A DNA stretch of 64,000 nt from Cohnella zeiphila (GCF_014212055.1 NZ_JACJVO010000056.1:53503-117502); one strand, 5' to 3'; positions 50,726-62,348 are shown, counted from the stretch's first letter. The notes: generated by a model not told the origin, from the sequence alone. Numbers and translations are program-made.

Positions 50726-51409
50726 ATGTGCGGCAGATACACGATTACGGTAACGCTCGAGGAACTGATGGCCTATTATTTCGCGGAACAGGCGGCCATC
50801 CCGGCCTGGGAGCCGAGGTATAATGTGGCGCCCGGGCAGCCGGTCCCCGCCGTGATCCAAGGCGGAAGCCGGAACCGGCTCGGCTTGCTGAAGTGGGGGC
50901 TTGTCCCGCCTTGGGCCGACGACCCGAAGATCGGCAATAAGATGATCAACGCGAGGGCGGAGACGGCCGCGGAGCGTCCGGCCTACCGCGAAGCTTACCG
51001 CTCCAAGCGCTGTTTGATTCCGGCCGACGGCTTCTATGAGTGGAAGAAAACGCCCGGGGAGAAAGGCCGTCCTTATCGGATCCTACTCCGGGAGGGCGGA
51101 TTGTTCAGCATGGCGGGCTTGTACGAGACGTGGACGGCGCCGGACGGCACGAAGCTGCATACGTGCGCCGTGCTGACGACAGAGCCGAACCGGCTTATGG
51201 CCGGCATCCACGATCGGATGCCGGTCATCCTGCGGCGGGAGGACGAGCCGTTGTGGCTCGATCGCGGAGTCCGCGATCCCGGAAAGCTGCGGAAGCTGCT
51301 CGCGCCTTATCCGGCGGAGGAGATGGAGGCGTACGAGGTGCCTTCCCGGGTCGGCTCGGTCGCGATCGACGACCCCGGCAATATCGAGCGGATCGGCGGA
51401 GCGCCGTAA
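50726..51409 (+). CDS. SRAP/HMCES-family protein (YedK-like)
   Basis: A 227-residue SOS-response-associated peptidase family protein. The catalytic Cys2 follows the initiator Met (MCGRYTI), and WGLVPPWADDP, MINARAETAAERPAY, CLIPADGFYEWKK and MAGIHDRMPVIL are the family motifs with the Asn, Glu and His active residues. Such proteins crosslink to abasic sites in single-stranded DNA. A GGGGGAAT stretch precedes the ATG. It is convergent with the spoVIF-like gene. Confidence 0.95.
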   Translation: MCGRYTITVTLEELMAYYFAEQAAIPAWEPRYNVAPGQPVPAVIQGGSRNRLGLLKWGLVPPWADDPKIGNKMINARAETAAERPAYREAYRSKRCLIPADGFYEWKKTPGEKGRPYRILLREGGLFSMAGLYETWTAPDGTKLHTCAVLTTEPNRLMAGIHDRMPVILRREDEPLWLDRGVRDPGKLRKLLAPYPAEEMEAYEVPSRVGSVAIDDPGNIERIGGAP

Positions 51410-51430
51410 GCCGCTTCCCGCTTGCGGTCG

Positions 51431-51718
51431 TTAGCGGAACATCGCCCATAAGCGAATCAAGTGCAGCGTGTTCTTCGGATCGATCCTCTGCGACAGCACG
51501 AAGTTGACGATCTGCTCTTCCTGAATGTCGGTCATCGGTTCGTTCAGAATGCGCGAAGCCTGCTTGACCCACTTGCGGACTTTGATCCGGTCCTGCAGAT
51601 CGTATTTCGTGGCTCCGTCCAGCAGCTGCTTGAATTTCTCCTTGACGGCCGGATTTTTGAGTTTGAATTTGACGCGCTCGACCAGGTCCGGCCGGATGCC
51701 GAACTTCTGCCAGCTCAC
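51431..51718 (-). CDS. Stage VI sporulation protein F-like
   Basis: A 95-residue helical protein (RPDLVERVKFKLKNPAVKEK, then KWVKQASRILNEPMTDIQEE). The second half, with EEQIVNFVLSQRIDPKNTLH, resembles SpoVIF-type proteins of Paenibacillaceae that help late spore coat assembly. The GTG start has AGAGGAAG about 11 nt upstream. The call is by resemblance and is the weakest of this block. Confidence 0.6.
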   Translation of the reverse strand: MSWQKFGIRPDLVERVKFKLKNPAVKEKFKQLLDGATKYDLQDRIKVRKWVKQASRILNEPMTDIQEEQIVNFVLSQRIDPKNTLHLIRLWAMFR

Positions 51719-51794
51719 CTTTTACGTCACTTCCTCTCGGCAAAGTCTGGATTATCCTATGCCGAAGCTTGGCGCGAAATGACGGGAGAGCCGC

Positions 51795-53846
51795 CTAATC
51801 CAGCGGCTCTCCGGCGAATAAAGCTTCCCGGTGCAAGTAATCGCGCAGGCCGGCGTACGAAGACGACGTCCAAAATTCCGGCTTGGCGGTCAGCTCGGCC
51901 GCGTCGTCTCTGGCCTGTTCCAGCGTCTCGAAATCCTCCATCAGGTTCGCCACCCGGAATTCGGGAACCCCGCTTTGCTTCGTTCCGAAAAACTCGCCCG
52001 GTCCTCTGAGCTCCAAATCCCGCCGCGCAATCTCGAATCCGTCGTCGGTATCCGTCATCGCCTTCATCCGCTCCTGCCCGTTCTCGGACTTCGGATCGGC
52101 GATCAGCACGCAATAAGAAGGCAGATCGCTTCTTCCGACGCGGCCGCGAAGCTGGTGCAGCTGCGACAGGCCGAACCGCTCCGCGTCCATCACGATCATC
52201 AGCGTCGCATTCGGGACGTCGACGCCGACCTCGATCACCGTCGTCGACACGAGCACGTTCGTCGAACCCGCGGCAAACGTCGCCATCGCCTCTTCTTTCT
52301 CCGCCGACGACATTCGTCCGTGCAGCAGTCCGATCGCGAGCTCCGGCAGCGCCTGGCGAAGCTGCGCGTGCAGGTCGATCGCGTTCTGCACGTCCAGCTT
52401 CTCCGATTCCTCGATCAGCGGGCAGATGAAGAACGTCTGGCGGCCGAGCTCCGCTTCCTTGCGAATGAGGCTCAGCACCCGGTCCATCATGTCGTGCTTC
52501 ACCCAGTACGTCTTGACCGGCTGACGGCCTTTGGGCCGCTCCCGGATCGTCGACACGTCCATGTCTCCGAATACCGTAATGGCCAGCGTCCGCGGAATCG
52601 GCGTCGCCGTCATCGCCAGCACGTCGGGGTGCAGCCCCTTCTTGCGCAGAATGCTGCGCTGGTTGACGCCGAACCGGTGCTGCTCGTCCGTTACGACAAG
52701 GCCCAGCTTCCGGAACACCACGTCGTCCTGAATAAGCGCGTGCGTCCCGATGACGATATCGGTAAGCCCCATCTGCAGCGAAGCCAGGATGTCCTTGCGC
52801 TTGCGGTCGGTCAAGCTGCCGGTGAGCAGCCCCACTTGAATGCCGTAGGGCTCGAACAGCTTGCCGAGCGAACGCGCATGCTGCTCCGCCAGAATCTCGG
52901 TCGGCACCATCAGCGCGCCCTGATAGCCGGCGCGGACCGACGCATAAAGCGCGACGGCGGAGACGACCGTTTTGCCCGAACCGACGTCGCCCTGCAGCAG
53001 CCGATTCATCGCATACGGCCGTTTCATGTCATAGGCGATCTCGTTGATCACCTTCTTCTGCGATTCGGTCAGCTCGAACGGCAGCGCGGCGACGAACGAC
53101 CGGATCTCATCGCTGCTGATCGGGTGCGCGATGCCGTCCGGCTGCTTGCGGCTGGCGGCCCGGTACGCCTGAAGCTTCAGCTCGAACAGGAACAGCTCCT
53201 CGTATACCATTCGGCGCCTTCCTTCCTGTCCCGCCGTCGTGTTCTCGGGACGGTGCAGCCGAAGCACCGCTTCTCGCCGCGGGACGAGGCGATGCCGCTC
53301 GAGCAGTTCCTCCGGCAGCAGTTCCGGAATTCGGTCCCCGTACTGGTCCAGCGCTTCGCCGATCTTCTTGCGCATCCACGCCTGGGTCAGACTGCCTCCG
53401 ACGGAATAGACGGGCTGCAGCGTTCCCGTCTTCGCCGCGCCGCGGTCGGGAAATTCCGACTCCGCAACCGTCAGCTGCCGCCGCCGCTGGTCCCACTTGC
53501 CCGTCAGCGTGATCTCCCGCCCGATCGTCAGCTGGTCCTTGAGAAAGGCGCGATTGAACCAGACGGCGGTAATGAGCATCCCTTCCACCGTGACCCGGCA
53601 GAGCAGCCGGGCCGTCCGTCCGTAGCGCTGCAGCGAAGCGAGCGTCGTCACCGTGCCCTGTACGGTAACCTTCTCTCCGTCCTTCATCTCCTGCAGCGTG
53701 CGAATCCGATAGTCTTCATAGCGGAACGGATAATATTCCAGCAGATCCCCGACCGAAGAGACGCCCAAGGCGTGAAGCTCCCCCGCTTTCTGGGAACTCA
53801 CGCCTCGAAGTTTCTGAACGGGAATGTCGAACAAATTTTGCAGCAT
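51795..53846 (-). CDS. recG: ATP-dependent DNA helicase RecG
   Basis: A 683-residue helicase. The N-terminal wedge OB domain (about 50-150) is followed by the helicase domains with RLLQGDVGSGKTVVSAVALY (Walker A), VTDEQHRFGVNQR (DEQH box), MTATPIPRTLAIT and LRGRVGRSDLPSYCVL. RecG remodels stalled replication forks and Holliday junctions. The ATG at this position has GAGAGG 10 nt upstream; a TTG 6 nt earlier is too close to it. Confidence 0.97.
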   Translation of the reverse strand: MLQNLFDIPVQKLRGVSSQKAGELHALGVSSVGDLLEYYPFRYEDYRIRTLQEMKDGEKVTVQGTVTTLASLQRYGRTARLLCRVTVEGMLITAVWFNRAFLKDQLTIGREITLTGKWDQRRRQLTVAESEFPDRGAAKTGTLQPVYSVGGSLTQAWMRKKIGEALDQYGDRIPELLPEELLERHRLVPRREAVLRLHRPENTTAGQEGRRRMVYEELFLFELKLQAYRAASRKQPDGIAHPISSDEIRSFVAALPFELTESQKKVINEIAYDMKRPYAMNRLLQGDVGSGKTVVSAVALYASVRAGYQGALMVPTEILAEQHARSLGKLFEPYGIQVGLLTGSLTDRKRKDILASLQMGLTDIVIGTHALIQDDVVFRKLGLVVTDEQHRFGVNQRSILRKKGLHPDVLAMTATPIPRTLAITVFGDMDVSTIRERPKGRQPVKTYWVKHDMMDRVLSLIRKEAELGRQTFFICPLIEESEKLDVQNAIDLHAQLRQALPELAIGLLHGRMSSAEKEEAMATFAAGSTNVLVSTTVIEVGVDVPNATLMIVMDAERFGLSQLHQLRGRVGRSDLPSYCVLIADPKSENGQERMKAMTDTDDGFEIARRDLELRGPGEFFGTKQSGVPEFRVANLMEDFETLEQARDDAAELTAKPEFWTSSSYAGLRDYLHREALFAGEPLD

Positions 53847-53873
53847 GGCCAACCAACCTCTCCAAAAAGCCGC

Positions 53874-54734
53874 TTACGACAAGGATGCCGGCGACATGAA
53901 GATGCCGACCGTGCCCGGACCGGCATGCGTCCCGATCACCGGGCCGATCGCCGAGCGGCTGAACTTCCGAATCGGGAATTTCTCCCGCAGCAGCGCGATC
54001 AACTCCTCCGCCATCTCCGTCCGTCCCGGCGTGACGACCGCCGCCAGGTCGACCGGCCCGTCCGGGAACGCCGACTCCAGCAGCTCGACGATGCGCATGA
54101 ACGCTTTTTTCTGGCCTCGCACCTTATCGAACGCGGTCACGTAGCCTTCCTCGTCGATCGTCAGAATCGGCTTGATGTTCAGCAGCGAGCCGAATAAGGC
54201 CGCCGCCTTGCCGATCCGGCCGCCCTTTTGCAAGTATTCGAGCGTCTCCACCAGAAAATAAAGCTTCGTCTCCGCCTTCAGGCGCAGCACCCGCTCCACG
54301 ATCTCTTCCTTGGACAAGCCTTGGCTCGCAAGCTCCGCCGCCTGGACGACCATCATGCCGTAGCCGTACGACGCCGTTTTCGAATCGACGACCGTCACGT
54401 CGCCTTCCCCTTCGAGCATCGATTGCCCCAGCAGCGCCGATTGGTACGTGCCGCTGAACGCCGAAGACAGGTGAATCGAGATCACCGCTTTCCCTTCGTC
54501 CGTCAGCTGCTTGTACACGTTGTAATATTCGCCCGGCGAAGGCTGACTTGTCTTCGGCAGGCCGCCGAACGAGGCGAGCTTCTCGTAAAATTCCGCCGGC
54601 TGCAGGTTTACGTTGTCCAAATACGATTGTTCTCCGAAATGCACGCCGAGCGGCACGACGCGGATATCCAGCTCCCGGACGATCTCCGGCGGAATGTCGG
54701 CCGTGCTGTCGGTCACGAGCGCAATCGGTCTCAT
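53874..54734 (-). CDS. DegV-family fatty-acid-binding protein
   Basis: A 286-residue DegV protein: ALVTDSTADIPPEIVRELDI at the start, KTSQPSPGEYYNVY, ISIHLSSAFSGTYQSAL, VVDSKTASYGYGMMV and ETLEYLQKGGRIGKAAAL. DegV (FakB) proteins hold fatty acids for phosphorylation by FakA, encoded just upstream. The ATG has AGGAGG upstream. Confidence 0.95.
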   Translation of the reverse strand: MRPIALVTDSTADIPPEIVRELDIRVVPLGVHFGEQSYLDNVNLQPAEFYEKLASFGGLPKTSQPSPGEYYNVYKQLTDEGKAVISIHLSSAFSGTYQSALLGQSMLEGEGDVTVVDSKTASYGYGMMVVQAAELASQGLSKEEIVERVLRLKAETKLYFLVETLEYLQKGGRIGKAAALFGSLLNIKPILTIDEEGYVTAFDKVRGQKKAFMRIVELLESAFPDGPVDLAAVVTPGRTEMAEELIALLREKFPIRKFSRSAIGPVIGTHAGPGTVGIFMSPASLS

Positions 54735-54767
54735 CGCGTTCCTCCTATCTTCAGAACCTTGCAACGG

Positions 54768-56627
54768 TCACACCGTCTCTACCATGAACCAGTAAGGATA
54801 CAAAGGCTGACCGCCCTCGTGGACTTCGATCTCCGCTTGCGGATACCGTTCGCCCAGCCAGCCGAGCAGCGCGTCGGTGCAGGCCGGGTCGGCATCCTCG
54901 CCGGTCAGGATCATCACAGCCTCGTCGCCCGAGGCGAGCATTCGGCCGAGAAGCGAACGCGCCGCTTCCACGACGCCGTCCTCCGCCGTCACGATCGTCT
55001 TGTTCAGGATGCCGATGTATTGGCCGCACCGAATGTCCACGCCGTCCATGCTCGTGTCGCGAACCGCCTTCGTCAGCTGGCCGGCCAGCACGTTGCCGAT
55101 CGCTTTGATCATGCGGTCCTCGTTGGCCTCGGCGGTGTCCTCTTCGCGAAACGCCAGCATCGCCGCCATCCCCTGGGGAACGCTGGTCGACGGAAGAACG
55201 GTCACCGGCCGGCCCGCCAGCTCGGCGGCCTGCTTCGCCGCCATCCATACGTTCGGATGGTTCGGCAGCAGGAACACGTGCCCCGCCGCCAGCGAAGAGA
55301 CGGCCTGGACCAGATCCTCGGTGCTCGGATTCATGCTGGTGCCGCCGGAGATCACCGTGTCCACGCCCAGGCTGCGCAGCAGCTCCTCGTTGCCGGCTCC
55401 GACGCTGACCGCCACGATGCCGTATGGCGCCAGCTCGTCGGCGGCGGGATTCGGCGCCTCTTCCGCCCAATCGGACCCGGCCGGATCGGCAAGTCCGCCG
55501 CCGGCCGCGGGCAAGCCGGAAGCGGCCTCCCAACCGAGCGTTTCCGGCTCGTCAAGCCGCGGCTGCCGCGCGCCGTTCAAGGCCGGCCGGCCGTGATCGC
55601 GAGACGACAGCAGCTCCCGATGCTGGTCCTTCATGTTCAGGATGCGAAGCTCGGTCAATTCGCCGTGCAGCAGCGCGGCGTTCAGCACGTCGCCGGGCCG
55701 GCGGGAATGAACGTGCACCTTGACGATGTCGCCGTCGTCGATCAGAATGACCGAATCTCCGTCTTTCTCGAGCGTTCTGCGGAACGCCGCCTCCGGAAAG
55801 GGAGATCTGCCGACGCGGGGACGCCGGATAAAAAACTCCATGTCGTACGGGAATGCGATCGACTCGGTCGCAAGCCGGGCTTGCGCCGTTCGTCCGGCGG
55901 CGGCCGTCTCGGCCGATGCCCCGATTCCCGCCGGACTGCGCGGCGGAACGGCGCGGACCGGTTCCGCCGCGAAAGAGGCGCCGGAGAGGCCCGCGCCGTG
56001 ATCTCCGCCGTTCTCCGTCAAGTAGCGGACAAAGCCTTCATACAAATAAACGAGCCCTTGCCCCCCCGAATCGACGACGCCGACCTGCTTCAGCACCGGC
56101 AGCATGTCGGGCGTCCGGTTCAGCGTCTCGACGGCTTTCCTGTACACCTCGTCCATCCATTCGGCGATGTCCGCCGTTCTGCGGGACAGGCTCATCCCGT
56201 GGCGCGCCGCTTCGCGCGCCACGGTCAGAATCGTTCCTTCCACCGGCTTGGCAACCGACTTGTAAGCGGTGTCAACTCCTTGTTGCAACGCAGTCGCATA
56301 TAATGGCACGGTCAATTCGCGCTGGCCGGAGACCGCGCGGGAGAAACCGCGAAACAATTGGGACAGAATGACGCCGGAGTTGCCTCTCGCGCCCATCAGC
56401 AGGCCTTTGGCCAGCGTCTCCGCGGCGCGCCCGACGTCGTCGGAAGGCTTCGCCGCCAGTTCGGCCGCCCCGGCCTTCATCGTCATGTCCATATTCGTTC
56501 CCGTGTCTCCGTCCGGCACCGGGAAAACGTTCAGTTCGTTCACGCGGTCCGCCCGCTGCGCGAGCGACGCCGCTCCGGCCAGAACCATGGCCGTCCATTC
56601 CGTTCCGTTCAAGCTGCGTTTGATCAA
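54768..56627 (-). CDS. fakA: Fatty acid kinase subunit FakA (DAK2 domain)
   Basis: A 619-residue protein. The DAK2 kinase domain (1-205) has NELNVFPVPDGDTGTNM and LLMGARGNSGVILSQLFRGF; the DegV-like C-terminal part includes GGTSMNPSTEDLV and FLLPNHPN. It phosphorylates FakB-bound fatty acids for phospholipid synthesis. Two Ala/Pro/Gly-rich stretches (about 205-245 and 350-395) make it longer than the B. subtilis protein. The start is a TTG with AAGGGGAA upstream. Confidence 0.95.
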   Translation of the reverse strand: MIKRSLNGTEWTAMVLAGAASLAQRADRVNELNVFPVPDGDTGTNMDMTMKAGAAELAAKPSDDVGRAAETLAKGLLMGARGNSGVILSQLFRGFSRAVSGQRELTVPLYATALQQGVDTAYKSVAKPVEGTILTVAREAARHGMSLSRRTADIAEWMDEVYRKAVETLNRTPDMLPVLKQVGVVDSGGQGLVYLYEGFVRYLTENGGDHGAGLSGASFAAEPVRAVPPRSPAGIGASAETAAAGRTAQARLATESIAFPYDMEFFIRRPRVGRSPFPEAAFRRTLEKDGDSVILIDDGDIVKVHVHSRRPGDVLNAALLHGELTELRILNMKDQHRELLSSRDHGRPALNGARQPRLDEPETLGWEAASGLPAAGGGLADPAGSDWAEEAPNPAADELAPYGIVAVSVGAGNEELLRSLGVDTVISGGTSMNPSTEDLVQAVSSLAAGHVFLLPNHPNVWMAAKQAAELAGRPVTVLPSTSVPQGMAAMLAFREEDTAEANEDRMIKAIGNVLAGQLTKAVRDTSMDGVDIRCGQYIGILNKTIVTAEDGVVEAARSLLGRMLASGDEAVMILTGEDADPACTDALLGWLGERYPQAEIEVHEGGQPLYPYWFMVETV

Positions 56628-56693
56628 GTGGAATTCCCCTTCCGAAAGGTACGATCGGTTGATGTCGGTTCTAAGTTGGCATCCGGTCGTTGC

Positions 56694-57053
56694 CTAGCGA
56701 GACACGCGTACGCCTTGAACGTAAATATTGACTTCGTCGACGCGCAGCCCGACCACATCTCCCAAGACATACTTAACCTTCGTTTGGATGTTGTGAGCGA
56801 CTTCGGAGATTTTGACTCCGTAGCTTACGACGACGTATAGATCGAGATAAGTCCGTTCCCCTTCTCGCCGAACTTCCACGCCCCGGGACATATTCTCGCG
56901 GCCGAGCAAATCGGCGATGCCGTCCTTCAGCTGTTTGCGGGATACCATGCCGACCAGTCCGTAGCATTCCACGGCCGCCGAACCGGCGATGACGGCGACG
57001 ACTTGATCTGCGATGTCGATTTTCCCGTTTTCGGTCGCGAGCTGCATAGGCAT
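56694..57053 (-). CDS. Asp23/Gls24 envelope stress response family protein (YloU-like)
   Basis: A 119-residue protein: IDIADQVVAVIAGSAAVECY, then VSRKQLKDGIADLLG and YLDLYVVVSYGVKISEVAHN. Proteins of this family stand next to fakA in most Firmicutes. The ATG has AAAGGAGTGA upstream. A promoter (TTCAAT, 17 nt, TACAAT at 57124-57096) precedes it. Confidence 0.95.
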   Translation of the reverse strand: MPMQLATENGKIDIADQVVAVIAGSAAVECYGLVGMVSRKQLKDGIADLLGRENMSRGVEVRREGERTYLDLYVVVSYGVKISEVAHNIQTKVKYVLGDVVGLRVDEVNIYVQGVRVSR

Positions 57054-57095
57054 GGAAATTCACTCCTTTTATGCTGATATTATGGACCATAACCC

Positions 57096-57124
57096 ATTGT
57101 ACTATAAATAAACGGCGGATTGAA
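57096..57124 (-). promoter_or_regulatory. Promoter of asp23-fakA-degV-recG
   Basis: Minus-strand TTCAAT, 17 nt, TACAAT; the -10 is 43 nt from the Asp23-family start. Confidence 0.6.
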
Positions 57125-57138
57125 GCCGAAAACGGCGA

Positions 57139-57167
57139 TTGCAACGGTTCCGGGGCTGTGCTATGAT
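57139..57167 (+). promoter_or_regulatory. Promoter of rpmB
   Basis: Plus-strand TTGCAA, 17 nt, TATGAT, with the -10 about 42 nt before rpmB. Its -35 lies only 14 nt from the -35 of the divergent Asp23-family promoter. Confidence 0.75.
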
Positions 57168-57208
57168 AGTGAAAGTGTCTGCAAGGCTTCGGTAGGGAGG
57201 TGGATAGA

Positions 57209-57397
57209 ATGGCTCGCAAATGTTATATTACGGGTAAGAAACCGGGTTCCGGCAACCACGTTTCTCACGCCAATAACCATAACCGCCGTTCTTGGGGGGT
57301 TAACGTCCAGAAGGTGCGTATTTTGGTGAACGGCAAACCGAAACGGGTGTACGTGAGCGCTCGCGCCCTGAAGTCCGGCAAAGTCGTACGCGTATAA
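57209..57397 (+). CDS. rpmB: 50S ribosomal protein L28
   Basis: A 62-residue ribosomal protein: ARKCYITGKKPGSGNHVSHA, then RRSWGVNVQKVRI and YVSARALKSGKV. Only one Cys (Cys5) is present, so it is the zinc-independent form lacking both CxxC pairs. The ATG has GGGAGG upstream. It is convergent with spoVM and closed by a strong terminator. Confidence 0.98.
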   Translation: MARKCYITGKKPGSGNHVSHANNHNRRSWGVNVQKVRILVNGKPKRVYVSARALKSGKVVRV

Positions 57398-57425
57398 TCG
57401 CGGCCGATATACGGCTATCGATGAC

Positions 57426-57454
57426 AAAAGCACCTGGGGATCCAGGTGCTTTTT
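57426..57454 (+). terminator. Rho-independent terminator of rpmB
   Basis: AGCACCTGG, loop GGAT, CCAGGTGCT, then TTTTT, preceded by AAAA, so it could act in both directions between the convergent rpmB and spoVM. Confidence 0.93.
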
Positions 57455-57623
57455 CGTATTCCGGGGCTTGCCCCGCCATGGCGCGGATCGTCCGAAGGCG
57501 CCGAGCCAGGCGCGGCGAAGCCCCGATGAAGGGTCCCCGCCGGAACGTTCGGAACCGTCGCTGAAGCATCCCGCTTCATCCGGGGAAGTTCTATGCGTGC
57601 ATGCGTGTTCCCGGCTGAGCCGG

Positions 57624-57655
57624 AGCCTCCGGGAATCGCCGGATCCGCGGAGGCT
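57624..57655 (-). other. Hairpin directly after spoVM
   Basis: AGCCTCCG/CGGAGGCT 8-bp inverted repeat touching the spoVM stop. There is no T-run, so it is more likely an mRNA-stabilising stem than a terminator. Confidence 0.45.
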
Positions 57656-57736
57656 TCAGTTCTTCTGGAACGTGTTCAGGATCGCCTTCACGAATCCACC
57701 CAGAAACTTCGGCAGTTTGAACGTATAAAACTTCAT
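57656..57736 (-). CDS. spoVM: Stage V sporulation protein SpoVM
   Basis: A 26-residue amphipathic peptide (KFYTFKLPKFLGGFVKAI, then a short tail), with the essential Pro at position 9 as in B. subtilis SpoVM. It recognises the convex forespore membrane and recruits SpoIVA to start coat assembly. The ATG has GGAGGAGGG upstream. It is shorter than most gene-finder limits and easily missed; it lies between rpmB and rpe as in Bacillus. Confidence 0.96.
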   Translation of the reverse strand: MKFYTFKLPKFLGGFVKAILNTFQKN

Positions 57737-57820
57737 CCCCACACCCTCCTCCGGTCCCCGGCGGCGCCGCGAATGAAGCGCTGGACGCGAATCGACCGCC
57801 TGAAAGTACGCTATTGGTTC

Positions 57821-57851
57821 ATTTGTATGCGGAGGAGGCTTGACCCTATAC
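57821..57851 (-). promoter_or_regulatory. Sigma-E-like promoter of spoVM
   Basis: Minus-strand CATACAAAT with GTATAGG about 15 nt upstream, similar to the sigma-E pattern; spoVM in B. subtilis is transcribed by sigma-E. The -35 half overlaps no gene. Confidence 0.4.
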
Positions 57852-57869
57852 CGGACGGGATGCGACTTT

Positions 57870-58529
57870 TTAGGATTGGGCTGCAGACCGGAGCGCCGCG
57901 ATGGCCGCGGCACGGTCGCTCTGGCCGAAGATGAACTGGCCGGCGACGAGCGCGTTCGCGCCCGCTTCCGCGACCTGATCTGCCGTATCCGCCTGAATGC
58001 CGCCGTCGACTTCGATATGGACGCCGTTCAGACCTCGGCTGCGAAGCCGTTCGCGGAGCTTGCGGATCTTGTCCAGCATCGCCGGAATGAACGACTGCCC
58101 GCCAAAGCCGGGATTGACGGTCATGATCAGCACCAGATCGAGATCCTCCAGCACGTAATCGAGGGTGTCCAGCGGCGTGTGCGGATTCAGCGCGACCCCG
58201 GCTTTCAGCCCCAGATCGCGGATGGCGTGAATCGTCCGGTGCAGATGCACGCACGCTTCGGCGTGAACGGTGATGCGGTCGGCTCCAGCCTTGGCCAGAT
58301 CGGCGAAAAGGCGGTCCGGCGTATGCACCATCAGATGCACGTCGAACGGAAGCTTGGTGTACGGACGGATGGCCGATACGACCGGCGGGCCGAACGTCAG
58401 GTTCGGAACGTATTGCCCGTCCATGATATCGATATGAATCCAGTCGGCGCCGCCCGCTTCGACTTCGCGGACTTCCTCGCCCAGACGGGCGAAGTCAGCC
58501 GACAGGATGGATGGTGCGATGATCGTCAT
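57870..58529 (-). CDS. rpe: Ribulose-phosphate 3-epimerase
   Basis: A 219-residue TIM barrel: APSILSADFARLGEEV, DWIHIDIMDGQYVPNLTFGP, LPFDVHLMVHTPD, LIMTVNPGFGGQSFIP and IEVDGGIQADTADQV, holding all metal and catalytic residues. It interconverts ribulose 5- and xylulose 5-phosphate. It starts 3 nt after rsgA with GGAGG upstream. Confidence 0.97.
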   Translation of the reverse strand: MTIIAPSILSADFARLGEEVREVEAGGADWIHIDIMDGQYVPNLTFGPPVVSAIRPYTKLPFDVHLMVHTPDRLFADLAKAGADRITVHAEACVHLHRTIHAIRDLGLKAGVALNPHTPLDTLDYVLEDLDLVLIMTVNPGFGGQSFIPAMLDKIRKLRERLRSRGLNGVHIEVDGGIQADTADQVAEAGANALVAGQFIFGQSDRAAAIAALRSAAQS

Positions 58530-58532
58530 TGA

Positions 58533-59435
58533 TTAGTACCTCCGTCGATTCTCTTTCCACTCCGCCATGAAGCCGACGTAGTGCTGGTAGCGGCTCTCCG
58601 CCACTTCTCCCTTTTCCCTGGCTTCCAGAACGGCGCATCCGGGCTCGTGAATGTGGGTGCAGCCGCGAAATTTGCAGCCGGGGGCCAGCTTCGCGAATTC
58701 CCGGAAGCAATCGCCGATCTGCTCGATGCCGAGCTCGGCGAAGTCCAGCTGGCTGAACCCCGGCGTATCCGCGACGAAACCGCCGCCGGGCAGCGGCATC
58801 AGCTCGACGTGGCGGGTCGTATGGCGTCCGCGGCCGAGCTTTTCGCTGATCTCGCTCGTTTCGAGCGCCAGACCCGGCACGAGCGCGTTGAGCAGCGACG
58901 ACTTGCCGACGCCCGATTGTCCGGCGAAGACGCTGACGCGGCCGCCAAGCTTGCTTCGCAGCTCGTCGATGCCTTCTCCTCGCCGCGCGCTGGTCGCCAC
59001 CGTCTCGTAGCCGATCGAAGCGTACAGCTTCCCCGCGTCGTCCGCTTCCCGAAGGTGCCGCTCCCCGTCTTCCGCTTCCTCCGCCGCATCCAGCTTCGTC
59101 AGGACGATCAGCGCGTCCAGCCCCGCGTGCTCGGTATGGACGAGGAACTTGTCGAGCAGCTGCAGGTTCAGCTCCGGCCGGACGACCGAGAAAACGAGCA
59201 CGGCGAGCTCCGCGTTGGCCACCGGAGGACGAACCAGTTCCGAACGGCGCGGGAGAATCTGTTCCACCGCGCCCTCGCCGTTTTCCGTCTCGCTGTAAAC
59301 GACGCGATCGCCGACGAGAGGCGACTCCCCGCGCTTTTTGAAAATTCCGCGAGCGCGGCATTGCACCGAAGCGCCCGCATCGTCCGCCACGTAGTAATAT
59401 CCGCTTAACGCCTTATAAATCGTGCCTTCGGGCAT
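58533..59435 (-). CDS. rsgA: Ribosome small subunit-dependent GTPase RsgA
   Basis: A 300-residue circularly permuted GTPase. An N-terminal OB fold is followed by G4 VLTKLDAAEE, then G1 GQSGVGKSSLLNAL, G3 DTPGFSQLDF, and the zinc site CKFRGCTHIHEPGC. It checks 30S subunit maturation. The ATG has AAAGGAG upstream; the longer upstream frame is not supported. Confidence 0.97.
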   Translation of the reverse strand: MPEGTIYKALSGYYYVADDAGASVQCRARGIFKKRGESPLVGDRVVYSETENGEGAVEQILPRRSELVRPPVANAELAVLVFSVVRPELNLQLLDKFLVHTEHAGLDALIVLTKLDAAEEAEDGERHLREADDAGKLYASIGYETVATSARRGEGIDELRSKLGGRVSVFAGQSGVGKSSLLNALVPGLALETSEISEKLGRGRHTTRHVELMPLPGGGFVADTPGFSQLDFAELGIEQIGDCFREFAKLAPGCKFRGCTHIHEPGCAVLEAREKGEVAESRYQHYVGFMAEWKENRRRY

Positions 59436-59451
59436 CCGAAGTCTCCTTTGG

Positions 59452-61580
<2,129 letters not shown>

Positions 61581-61584
<4 letters not shown>

Positions 61585-62348
61585 GCCGAGCCTCCTTCCC
61601 CGTCTGCCGCTTGCGCGTCGTATTCGATGAGAGCGACGGTCACGTTGTCGTCCCCGCCGGCCAGCAGCGCCAGCGAGATGAGTCGGTCCGCAAGCTGCTC
61701 CAGGTCGTCACGCGGTTCGGCCAGCGCGCCCAATATCATGTTCCCTTCCACCAGACCGCTCAGGCCGTCGCTGCACAGAAGAAGACGGTCTCCCGGCTTC
61801 CAGTCGATCCGCTGCACGTCGACTTCGACTTCCTTGTCGGTGCCGAGCGCTCGGGTGAGCACGTTGCGGCGGGGATGCCGCGCCGCCTCTTCGGGACTCA
61901 GCTGTCCCGACCGAGCCAGCTCGTTCACGAGCGTATGGTCCTCGGTCAGCTGCCGCAGCTCGCCGTCGCGAAGCCGGTAGGCGCGGCTGTCGCCGATATG
62001 GCCGATCAAGCCTTCGGATTCGTTCAGCAGCGCCAGCACGACCGTCGTGCCCATGTTGGAATACGCTTCATTGCCCGACGCCGTCTCGTATACGACGGCG
62101 TTGGCGCTCCGAACCGCCGCGCGCAGCTTCTCCTCGGTCTCCTCCGCGGCCAACGGCTCCGTCCAGGCGGACAAGGAGCGGGATAGGCTCTCGACCGCCA
62201 GTTCGCTGGCGACTTCTCCCGCCTTATGCCCGCCCATGCCGTCGGCGACGACCGCCGCCGCGAGCCCGTTCCCGGGCAGGGCTACCCAGGCGCGGTCCTC
62301 GTTGATTTGCCGGACTTTGCCGACATGACTTCGCATCGCCGTTTTCAC
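61581..62348 (-). CDS. prpC: PP2C-type protein phosphatase PrpC
   Basis: A 255-residue PP2C phosphatase: VRQINEDRAW, VVADGMGGHKAGEVAS, LIGHIGDSRAYRL, LLLCSDGLSGLVE and GGDDNVTVAL, the metal-binding Asp set. It reverses PrkC phosphorylation. The GTG start has GAGGTGA 5 nt upstream; RlmN stops 5 nt before it. Confidence 0.96.

Noticed and set aside
50236..50823. 195-codon open frame between the methyltransferase and SRAP genes
   Set aside because: Overlaps both supported genes in another frame and has no motif.
51831..54197. 788-codon open frame on the plus strand
   Set aside because: Antisense to recG and degV; composition of a shadow frame.
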